Origin: Candidatus Poribacteria bacterium
Lineage (GTDB): Bacteria; Poribacteria; WGA-4E; WGA-3G
DNA length: 5,010 bases
NCBI GenBank assembly: GCA_009835515.1
Contig: VXXH01000185.1
Location: 1-5,010, forward strand
Direction of reading: 5' to 3'
This document shows, in pieces, positions 1-5,010 of the stretch. The first letter of the stretch is position 1. Each line of letters opens with the position of its first letter. Under the pieces are notes generated by a model. The model did no database searches and had not been told where the DNA came from. It worked only from the letters and a program-made list of their open reading frames with translations. The position numbers and the translations under genes were made by a program.

Positions 1-1
1 G

Positions 2-1249
2 GAGGATATATTAAACAGACCCTCCTTATCGTATGGAGACCGATTAAAGTACCACGATTTAGTTTGGAGCCCCGAGTTTGGGTTACGTTTTCAAAGAACA
101 AGCGACGGTATTCAATTGGTTGGTGATATTAGTGAGAGAAGAAAATACCGTGATGCATTGCTTGAAATGAATCCGAACCTGGTTTTTATTCTTGAGATTG
201 GAATGAGAGATGCATCCCCTGACTCACCTTTTAACAAAGCTGTGTATAACGACGATTTTTCCTGGATCAGAGACGAGACAGGCAATCGCGTAGAGGCATG
301 GCCGGGACATTTTCTCCTTGACTTCACTCATCCGGCGCAGCAAGATATAATTGTTCAACAAGTACTCACAGTTGCACAGTGTGGATTATACGATGGCATT
401 TTCTTAGATTGGTGGGATGAGGATAACCTGGTGCTTGGCACTGGTCAAAAGGTTGATGGCTATCGAGGAAATGAAGCTGAACAGCGTGCAAGAGACACTA
501 TTCTTCAGCGTATCCGAGCAGGTGTTAGCGATGATTTCCTAATAATCGTCAACACAAACCGGCGTAAAATTCCGCGCACCGGCTGGGCAATTAACGGCAC
601 TTTTATGGAAACGGGTCGAGACCATGAGGCAGGCTATACACACGATGGTCTCGCTGAGATAGAAAGCACGCTGCTTTGGGCAGATGAGAATCTTCGGGAG
701 CCGCGTGTCAATTGTTTGGAAGGGTGGGGCATACCGACAGAACCCCCGGACAGCCCCAGAAATCTTCAGTGGATGCGAGTCTTTACGGCAATGAGTCTTA
801 CCCACTCAGATGGCTATGTGCTTTACAATGGTGGCATACAACATGCACACTACTGGTATGATTTTTGGGATGCTGATCTCGGTCAACCGATCGGTGAGAA
901 AGCACAACTTTACGAAAATCGAGAGGGTTTGTTCATCCGGGAATTCACCAATGGATGGGCAGTTTATAACCGCAGCGGCAAAGCACAAGAAATTCGCCTA
1001 CCTGAACAAGTAGCGGGTATAGAAAGCAGTTTGCGAAACACGCTGCACATTGTTCCCGACTTAGATGGTGAAATCTACCTGAAACAGGAAACCAGACCAT
1101 CTGCTGATGTCAACGATGATGGTGTTGTGAATATCCAAGACTTAGTGATAGTCGCGAATGCGTTTGGTGAAGCGGAACCAGATCTTAACGGTGATGAAGT
1201 CGTGAATATTCAGGATTTGGTGATTGTGGCAAATGCGTTTGGGCAATAA
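2..1249 (+). CDS. Glycoside-hydrolase-like TIM-barrel protein with C-terminal dockerin-like repeats (5' end missing)
   Basis: The frame is open from the first codon of the window (bases 2-4) to TAA at 1247-1249, giving 415 visible residues; the true start lies upstream. The TTG at 116 is internal, because convincing protein (for example HDLVWSPEFGLRF) precedes it. Visible features, numbered from the first codon: the strand/loop LVFILEIGMRD near 60-70, WPGHFLLDFTHP near 100-111, the acidic motif DGIFLDWWDED near 131-141, FMETG near 201-205, DGYVLYNGG near 232-240, and a beta-rich tail with GLFIREFTNGWAVYNRSG near 309-326. This order resembles the hypothetical glycosyl hydrolase (GHL-type, perhaps GHL15) TIM-barrel families with a C-terminal beta-sandwich. 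The Asp/Glu in DGIFLDWWDED and FMETG are candidate catalytic residues by inference. Residues 369-414 are two dockerin-like calcium-binding repeats, which suggests an exported protein, but the signal peptide would be outside the window. The substrate is unknown. It could also be a non-catalytic relative of these barrels. The gene is convergent with the next one. Confidence 0.9.
   Translation, partial: EDILNRPSLSYGDRLKYHDLVWSPEFGLRFQRTSDGIQLVGDISERRKYRDALLEMNPNLVFILEIGMRDASPDSPFNKAVYNDDFSWIRDETGNRVEAWPGHFLLDFTHPAQQDIIVQQVLTVAQCGLYDGIFLDWWDEDNLVLGTGQKVDGYRGNEAEQRARDTILQRIRAGVSDDFLIIVNTNRRKIPRTGWAINGTFMETGRDHEAGYTHDGLAEIESTLLWADENLREPRVNCLEGWGIPTEPPDSPRNLQWMRVFTAMSLTHSDGYVLYNGGIQHAHYWYDFWDADLGQPIGEKAQLYENREGLFIREFTNGWAVYNRSGKAQEIRLPEQVAGIESSLRNTLHIVPDLDGEIYLKQETRPSADVNDDGVVNIQDLVIVANAFGEAEPDLNGDEVVNIQDLVIVANAFGQ
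1106..1243 (+). repeat. Pair of dockerin-like (EF-hand-type) coding repeats
   Basis: Two 21-codon units, at 1106-1168 and 1181-1243, lie 75 bp apart at the very end of the glycosidase-like gene. Unit 1 begins DVNDDGVVNIQDL and unit 2 begins DLNGDEVVNIQDL; both end VIVANAFG. The D-x-N-x-D start followed by a conserved N-I-Q-D helix entry is the type I dockerin calcium-loop pattern. Of the 21 codons, 9 are identical, 9 differ synonymously and 3 change the residue. The duplication is therefore not recent, and the protein sequence has been kept. No cohesin is visible in the window, so a partner is unknown. Confidence 0.85.
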
Positions 1250-1295
1250 CATTTCAAATCGGGGCGGATACGTGGATACGCCCTCGTAGATTTCT

Positions 1296-1418
1296 CAGGA
1301 CTTACGCAAACCGAGAAAATATCGGACATTTGGACACAAAAGAGCGGCATCTTCTATATTTTTAACCCCCTAAATCCCCCTTATCAGGGGGACTTTAAGA
1401 AGAAATGCGTAAGTCCTA
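1296..1418. mobile_element. Small non-autonomous inverted-repeat element (MITE-like)
   Basis: A perfect 12-bp inverted repeat, aggacttacgca at 1297-1308 and tgcgtaagtcct at 1406-1417, encloses about 97 bp with no reading frame. One further base on each side gives 123 bp flanked by the direct repeat TTTCT at 1291-1295 and 1419-1423, which may be a 5-bp target-site duplication. The interior holds a GC-rich stem-loop at 1375-1392. Short length, terminal inverted repeats, flanking duplication and no transposase fit a miniature inverted-repeat transposable element moved in trans. The ends look like ones I associate with repeats and IS elements in cyanobacteria-like genomes, but I cannot name the family. 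The right duplication overlaps the stop codon of the enolase-superfamily gene, and that stop is the same whether or not the element is present. Confidence 0.65.
1375..1392. terminator. GC-rich stem-loop between convergent genes, possible terminator
   Basis: The 6-bp perfect stem tccccc/ggggga has the 6-nt loop ttatca. It lies inside the putative mobile element, between the ends of two converging genes, so it could stop transcription from either side. No clean U-tract follows on the plus strand (CTTTAAGA). On the minus strand only a loose T/A-rich stretch follows after GGGGG-containing sequence. The hairpin is visible; the terminator role is inference. Confidence 0.35.
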
Positions 1419-1421
1419 TTT

Positions 1422-2681
1422 CTAACTCCACAGTCTATCATGCGAACGCTCGGAATCCCATTCTGTTGTGGGTGCGAAGTATGCTGTTTCGTCGCGATGG
1501 AGGTGTTCTCGGATGACCTCTTCGTTGAGATCAATGCCTAAGCCGGGGGTTTCTGGGACATTGATGTAACCGTCTTGGATAATCGGGTTCGGTAAGCCTG
1601 TCACCATTTCATCCCACCACGGGTTATCGACAGAGTGGTTTTCCAATACCATAAAGTTGGATGTCGCTGCGGCGCAGTGGACGCTCGCCATTGCAGCGAT
1701 GGGTGTTCCCGCCATGTGGAGTGCCATCGCAATACCGTAATCCTCCGCCAGATCGCCAATTTTCTTTGTCTCTAAAATCCCACCCGATGTCGCGATATCC
1801 GGGTGCGCTATGGCGATGCCTCGACTCTCAAACAGCGGCATGAAATCCTCTTTGCAGTAGATGTCCTCGCCTGTGCAGATGGGTGTAGCACACGAATTGG
1901 AGAGACGGACATATTGGTCGGTGTATTGCCACGGCACCATATCTTCCAACCACGCAAGGTTATATTTCTCCAATGCCCTCGCAAGACGGATGCAGTCCTC
2001 AATACCGATATGTCCAAAATGATCGACTGCAAGCGGTATTTCATAGCCGATAATGTCTCGAACTGTCTCTACATACTCACAGAGCGTAGCGATGCCTGCT
2101 TCGGTCAGGCGGATGCCAGTAAATGGGTGCATCAGATTATGTGTGTCTAAATTTCCGTGAGGGGCAGAGAGTGTGCCGGGGACTCCGCGCAGCAAGCCAA
2201 CACCGATGTCCATCTTTAGGAAGGTAAATCCTCTGTCCATGCGCTCTTGGAGTATCTTGCCCATCTCTTCAGGATCTCTGAGTGAGGGGGTATCGCTATA
2301 ACATCGGATTTTGTCTCGGAATTTGCCGCCAGCGAGTTGATAGCACGGCACACCGTAAGCCTTACCGGCGAGATCCATCAGTGCCATTTCAATCCCGCAG
2401 ACACCGCCACCTTGACGTGCGTGGTGCCCGAACTGTTTAATCTGTCGAAAGATTTTATCAACGTTACACGGATTCTCGCCGATAATACGGTTTTTGAGCA
2501 TGAGTGCGTACGTTGGACTTGCACCATCGCGAACTTCACCGAGACCGTGAATGCCTTGGTTTGTGTCGAGTTTCAAGATGGGACCGCCCGTTTGCGTCCG
2601 AACGATACGCATGTCGGTGATTTTCAGTTCAGAGGGTTGAGAAGCGGTATTGACATTTGATAGTACTTGTTGATCTTCCAT
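1422..2681 (-). CDS. Enolase-superfamily (mandelate racemase/muconate lactonizing enzyme family) protein
   Basis: 419 residues, a usual length for the family. Members use a divalent metal to stabilise the enolate formed when a base removes the proton alpha to a carboxylate. The capping domain spans about 18-140 (LKITDMRIVRT, then GGGVCGIEMALMDLAGK near 91-107), followed by the TIM barrel. Predicted metal ligands are D220 (LAVDHFG), E246 (WLEDMVPW) and E272 (CTGEDIY). K156 (FLKMDIG) and the D295/H322 pair (HPDIATSGG, ALHMAGTP) are the likely acid-base residues. The second lysine of a KxK motif is replaced by D158, so a simple two-lysine racemase or dipeptide epimerase is less likely. A sugar-acid dehydratase or other mandelate racemase subgroup function is possible, and the substrate is not predictable. 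The first ~18 residues, rich in Q/S/N, precede the usual family start. ATG at 2681-2679 directly follows the upstream gene's TAA and has a ribosome binding site 7 nt upstream, so this start is well supported. It is the second gene of the operon. Confidence 0.95.
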   Translation of the reverse strand: MEDQQVLSNVNTASQPSELKITDMRIVRTQTGGPILKLDTNQGIHGLGEVRDGASPTYALMLKNRIIGENPCNVDKIFRQIKQFGHHARQGGGVCGIEMALMDLAGKAYGVPCYQLAGGKFRDKIRCYSDTPSLRDPEEMGKILQERMDRGFTFLKMDIGVGLLRGVPGTLSAPHGNLDTHNLMHPFTGIRLTEAGIATLCEYVETVRDIIGYEIPLAVDHFGHIGIEDCIRLARALEKYNLAWLEDMVPWQYTDQYVRLSNSCATPICTGEDIYCKEDFMPLFESRGIAIAHPDIATSGGILETKKIGDLAEDYGIAMALHMAGTPIAAMASVHCAAATSNFMVLENHSVDNPWWDEMVTGLPNPIIQDGYINVPETPGLGIDLNEEVIREHLHRDETAYFAPTTEWDSERSHDRLWS

Positions 2682-3407
2682 TTACACGTCCTTTCCTGAT
2701 ATGATGTTCAGCGCGGTATCCAGTATCGTTAGATGGAGTGCGACGCGTTGTTCAAGATGCCAGACTGTCGGCGTTTCAGAAATGATAACATGTTCACTAT
2801 GAAAATGCAACAGGTAAGGTGTTAAGCCTTGCGTTCCCCATGAGGTTGCGACTTTGTAGATGCCTTCGGCAAGATCCGGTGCGTCCTCGCCCGGGTCTTC
2901 TGGGTCTATTGGGCCGATTGCTTTGGCAGCAGTGGCAAGTTTGGGTCCGATGTACTGCTCGTCCCGCTTGCCCTCATAGAGGTAAAATCCGGTTGCATCG
3001 TAGTCTTCATGGAAATCTATAGCGAACGCGAATTGGGTTTGACCGAGTACCTTTTTGATGATAGCGACCTCGGCAATATCATCTGTTTCAAAAGATCGGT
3101 TGATGTCTACGTCATCACGGGTTTCACGCGTATTGTGAACATAACCGTACGGATTGATACACGGGATCACCAGAAACGAAAACGTTTTCAGGAGTTCGGT
3201 ATTGTCGCGTTCGAGGAACTGTAAGGCCGCCTCAACGCCTGCGGGTTCATCGCCGTGCATACCACCAGTGATGAGCACCTGTTGTGGTTTAGGTACGGAC
3301 GATGCTAAACGAATCTGATGTATCGGATAATTGTGAGCCGTACCGATGCGTTCTATTGGCACTTCCAAATTTTTTAGACGTTCGGTGATTTCAGCGTAAT
3401 CGCGCAA
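2682..3407 (-). CDS. Succinylglutamate desuccinylase/aspartoacylase (M14-like) family zinc hydrolase
   Basis: 241 residues. The family cuts amide bonds of N-acyl amino acids or C-terminal peptide/amidase bonds with one zinc ion. The predicted zinc ligands are H51 and E54 in GGMHGDEPAG and H133 in IDFHED. The substrate-binding stretch is NPYGY (85-89) followed by R94/R97 and DINRSF (101-106), as in M14 carboxypeptidase relatives. E211 in ISETPT is the candidate general-base glutamate. All key positions appear intact. No signal peptide or membrane segment is visible, so it is probably cytoplasmic. The start is TTG: AAGGAG sits 9 nt upstream, no ATG/GTG lies between it and the upstream in-frame stop, and the N-terminus reads MRDYAEITERL. 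It is the first gene of a two-gene operon with an enolase-superfamily enzyme and ends exactly where that gene begins. The pairing recalls the enterobacterial murein-peptide amidase MpaA beside the epimerase YcjG. That is analogy only, and an aspartoacylase-like N-deacylase is equally possible. Confidence 0.93.
   Translation of the reverse strand: MRDYAEITERLKNLEVPIERIGTAHNYPIHQIRLASSVPKPQQVLITGGMHGDEPAGVEAALQFLERDNTELLKTFSFLVIPCINPYGYVHNTRETRDDVDINRSFETDDIAEVAIIKKVLGQTQFAFAIDFHEDYDATGFYLYEGKRDEQYIGPKLATAAKAIGPIDPEDPGEDAPDLAEGIYKVATSWGTQGLTPYLLHFHSEHVIISETPTVWHLEQRVALHLTILDTALNIISGKDV
2689..2697 (-). promoter_or_regulatory. Ribosome binding site inside the upstream gene
   Basis: On the minus strand AGGAAAGGA lies 7 nt before the ATG of the enolase-superfamily gene. 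It overlaps the last codons (Gly-Lys-Asp) of the preceding hydrolase gene. With the TAA-ATG junction this suggests translational coupling, and it supports the 2681 start over the later Met24. Confidence 0.7.
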
Positions 3408-3416
3408 ACTGTGGAA

Positions 3417-3422
3417 CTCCTT
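3417..3422 (-). promoter_or_regulatory. Strong Shine-Dalgarno that fixes a TTG start
   Basis: AAGGAG on the minus strand, 9 nt before the TTG at 3407-3405. The frame upstream of this TTG has no other usual start codon before a TAA, so the site supports TTG as the initiation codon of the zinc hydrolase. Confidence 0.7.
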
Positions 3423-3447
3423 AACAAGATCAGCAAAATGTGATGAT

Positions 3448-3476
3448 AGGATACCTTAAAACGGAACGGTAAGCAA
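3448..3476 (-). promoter_or_regulatory. Candidate sigma70-type promoter of the hydrolase-enolase operon
   Basis: On the minus strand TTGCTT (3476-3471) and TATCCT (3453-3448) are separated by 17 bp. They match the -35 consensus at 3 of 6 positions and the -10 at 4 of 6. Transcription would start near 3441, leaving a leader of about 34 nt that includes the ribosome binding site. The site lies in the only non-coding gap ahead of the operon. The match is modest and promoter rules in this lineage are uncertain. Confidence 0.3.
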
Positions 3477-3552
3477 CTTCTATTTTGGAGGCATTCAGTT
3501 TCAGTCATCAGGAGACGCAGTTAGAGCTTTTTTCCTTCCTGAAGATAAATAG

Positions 3553-3596
3553 AGGGCAGAATGGCTCCGGTATATTACGCACAGCCATTCTGCCCT
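3553..3596 (-). terminator. 14-bp stem-loop downstream of the LRR surface-protein gene
   Basis: The perfect inverted repeat agggcagaatggct (3553-3566) / agccattctgccct (3583-3596) has a 16-nt loop. It begins 29 bp after the stop codon of the minus-strand LRR gene. Read on that strand, the stem is followed by CTCTATTTATCTT, which is T-rich but not a pure run. It probably ends transcription of the LRR gene before the operon promoter. The sequence TAAAT occurs 2 bp outside the stem on both sides (3546-3550, 3599-3603), so a tiny inserted palindromic repeat is the alternative. Confidence 0.6.
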
Positions 3597-3625
3597 GCTA
3601 AATCTTTTCTATTTACCAAAAGATG

Positions 3626-5010
3626 CTACTTGAGAATCAGCATTTTCCGTGTCGCCGTGAAATCGCCTGCTTTGAAGGTGCAGAAATAGACGCCTGTTGC
3701 GACCTTTTCACCAAGTCCATTTCTGCCATCCCAATAGGCAGCACGGGTACGGCTCTGGTAAAGTCCCGCGGGTTTATGTCCCAACGCCAGTTGCCGAACG
3801 ATGTTACCTTTCATATTGTAAATTGTCAACGTAACATCTGAAGGCTTTGCTAACTGATACGGTATCCATGTTTCAGGATTGAACGGATTTGGGTAGTTCG
3901 GAAGAAACGCGGTTACCTTTGGAACTTGTGCTGGCGCATTCGGAGCACCCGCGATAGCAGGGATGACTTCCAGCGGCAGGTCCTCGGATTTGACGAGCCT
4001 GTAACCACTATTGCTGAAGGGTCTCATCACCCATAACGTGCTGAAGGGTCTAACCGGCAACGTCCCAATATTTACGGAGACAGGTGCAGTTGTGCCGGCA
4101 GTTCGGGTTACAGTGAGTGTAACATCGCTTTCCACCTGACCTGCGGGGACTATGATGCTGGTTGCCCCATCGCTGATGCTTCCGTTGGTTACACTGACAG
4201 GTAACTCAATTGGGGCGGGAGCACCGGAGTGAACAGTCGCCTTGAACTGCCCCTCTGCTACCTTCTTGAGTGATACGGTGAGAGGCATAGGATGAGTCGC
4301 GTTGTGTTGCAATCGGAGGAACCCCAAATTCGACAATCCAGAAAACAGACCATCTGGCAGACTCGTCAACGAATTGGATCCCAGGTCAAGGACTTCCAAG
4401 GGTAATCCGTCGAATATACCACCTGGCAAACTCTCCAGCGAATTGGATGCCAAGTAGAGATTTTCCAAGTTCGACAATCCGTCGAATATATCTTCTGGCA
4501 AACTCTCCAGCGAGTTGGATGTTAGGTTGATGGTTTCTAACAATATCAATCCGTCGAATATATCTTCTGGCAAACTCTCCAGCGAATTAGATGGTATGTA
4601 AAGCAGTCTCACCCAGTCAAGCCCGCTAAAATCGCCGCTTTTCAGCGTCGTAAGAGAGTGCCCTGACATGTTAATCAACCTGACCGAAAGAAGGTCATAC
4701 TCGGTTACATCATCTACATTGTCTATCCACTCCAATTCGCTCATGATTGCCGCCGTCACGGCAGGTGTCCGCTCGCGGAGTGGTGTTGCTTCAAACACAT
4801 CTGTAACATAGATCGTCACATCAATACGGTCATTGCCGCCGTTTCCATCGGAGACAACGACTGACACATCATAGATGAATTGTGTTTCATAGTCCAAGGC
4901 TGCCTTGGTCTGCAACTGACCTGAAGTGCTGACAATACCAAAGGCTTCAGCATCTACCCCTTCCAGCGTGTATGTCAGTGGGTCGTTATCCTGATCCGTT
5001 GCGGAGACAG
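3626..5010 (-). CDS. Cadherin-like/leucine-rich-repeat surface protein with C-terminal sorting-type domain (5' end missing)
   Basis: The frame runs from the right edge (first full codon 5008-5006) to TAG at 3628-3626, giving 461 visible residues; the start is outside the window. The TTG at 4915 is internal: the preceding residues (DQDNDPLTYTLEG, FGIVSTSG) are the first half of the same cadherin-like domain that continues as LDYETQFIYDVSVVVSDGNG. Visible order: cadherin-like domain (5008-about 4790); an alpha-helical cap around IMSELEWIDNVDDVTE; leucine-rich repeats (about 4690-4301) with units like NSLESLPEDIF-DGL; a beta-rich linker with VPAGQVESDVTLTVTR; and a C-terminal domain (about 3910-3629) with FLPNYPNPFNPETWIPYQL, TLTIYNMKG, AYWDGRNGLGEKVATGVY and the end RKMLILK. 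The last block resembles FlgD-like/type A (type IX secretion-type) sorting domains, so export to the cell surface is inferred. Cadherin-like and leucine-rich domains suggest calcium-dependent adhesion or protein binding. No enzymatic motif is seen. A stem-loop follows the stop codon. Confidence 0.92.
   Translation of the reverse strand, partial: VSATDQDNDPLTYTLEGVDAEAFGIVSTSGQLQTKAALDYETQFIYDVSVVVSDGNGGNDRIDVTIYVTDVFEATPLRERTPAVTAAIMSELEWIDNVDDVTEYDLLSVRLINMSGHSLTTLKSGDFSGLDWVRLLYIPSNSLESLPEDIFDGLILLETINLTSNSLESLPEDIFDGLSNLENLYLASNSLESLPGGIFDGLPLEVLDLGSNSLTSLPDGLFSGLSNLGFLRLQHNATHPMPLTVSLKKVAEGQFKATVHSGAPAPIELPVSVTNGSISDGATSIIVPAGQVESDVTLTVTRTAGTTAPVSVNIGTLPVRPFSTLWVMRPFSNSGYRLVKSEDLPLEVIPAIAGAPNAPAQVPKVTAFLPNYPNPFNPETWIPYQLAKPSDVTLTIYNMKGNIVRQLALGHKPAGLYQSRTRAAYWDGRNGLGEKVATGVYFCTFKAGDFTATRKMLILK
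4012..4051 (-). repeat. 13-bp in-frame direct repeat in the LRR protein linker
   Basis: tgctgaagggtct occurs at 4012-4024 and 4039-4051, 27 bp apart, and so encodes RPFS twice nine residues apart in the linker before SGYRLVKS. It looks like a small local duplication that keeps the reading frame. Confidence 0.6.
4301..4690 (-). repeat. Leucine-rich repeat array with near-identical half-units
   Basis: Units of 24 residues (72 bp) with the pattern LxxLPxxIFDGLxxLxxLxLxSNS. Equivalent points in successive units fall at 4548, 4476, 4404 and 4335, so three intervals measure 72, 72 and 69 bp; the short one lacks one residue (GLPLEVLDL against GLSNLENLYL). A 39-bp stretch is identical between 4475-4513 and 4547-4585, and much of it recurs at 4404-4446. 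The other half of each unit (the variable strand and loop) has diverged. Confidence 0.85.

Noticed and set aside
116..118. TTG as start of the first gene
   Set aside because: The frame is open to the window edge and the 38 upstream codons read as normal protein, so this is an internal Leu.
539..988. Minus-strand open frames opposite the glycosidase-like gene
   Set aside because: Antisense shadows of a coding region with clear domain structure; no ribosome binding site or recognisable protein.
1262..1283. Small hairpin gggcg/cgccc just after the first gene, as its terminator
   Set aside because: Only 5 bp of stem with a 12-nt loop and no T-run; a direct repeat ggatacg in the loop region makes chance pairing likely.
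1803..2660. Plus-strand open frames opposite the enolase-superfamily gene (1803-2150, 2337-2660)
   Set aside because: Their translations resemble no family, are rich in Cys/His/Arg typical of antisense reading, and lie wholly over a well-supported gene.
4335..4619. Regularly spaced repeats suggestive of a CRISPR array
   Set aside because: The 72/69-bp periodicity lies in frame within a coding sequence and corresponds to 24/23-residue leucine-rich repeats.
4913..4915. TTG as start of the LRR protein gene
   Set aside because: The frame continues to the right edge with the first half of a cadherin-like domain; the start is outside the window.

Overview
The window holds two complete genes and two genes cut by its edges. 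I think it comes from Candidatus Poribacteria or a close relative (sponge-associated or marine uncultured bacteria). The reasons are the C-terminal block with PNYPNPFNPETWIPYQLA and a terminal RKMLILK after leucine-rich repeats, the dockerin-like repeats with NIQDLVIVANAFG on a non-cellulosomal glycosidase-like protein, an enolase-superfamily gene of the kind often multiplied in those genomes, and mid-range base composition. This assignment is recalled family style, not a database match.

Layout. Bases 2-1249 (+) are the 3' part of a secreted-type, TIM-barrel glycoside-hydrolase-like protein ending in two dockerin-like calcium-binding repeats. Bases 1250-1421 separate it from a convergent minus-strand gene and are mostly filled by a small non-coding element (1296-1418). 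That element has 12-bp inverted ends and possible 5-bp target duplications, the right one overlapping the stop codon of the neighbouring gene. Bases 3407-1422 (-) are a tight two-gene operon: an M14/succinylglutamate desuccinylase-aspartoacylase family zinc hydrolase, then an enolase-superfamily (mandelate racemase/muconate lactonizing) enzyme. The stop codon of the first directly abuts the ATG of the second. Bases 3408-3625 carry a candidate promoter and a strong ribosome binding site for the operon, and a 14-bp stem-loop that probably terminates the upstream gene. Bases 5010-3626 (-) are the 3' part of a large cell-surface or secreted protein: the end of a cadherin-like domain, five or so 24-residue leucine-rich repeats, a beta-rich linker, and a C-terminal sorting-type domain.

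How the genes may work together. The two operon genes look like consecutive steps in breaking down or modifying a small carboxylate: an amide/peptide or N-acyl bond is cut by the zinc enzyme, then an alpha-proton is abstracted by the enolase-fold enzyme. The substrate cannot be read from sequence. The two flanking genes encode large exported modular proteins and share no evident regulation with the operon. No CRISPR array, tRNA, rRNA, defence gene or transposase was seen. The least ordinary features are the small inverted-repeat element at the 3' end of the operon and the hydrolase/enolase pairing.
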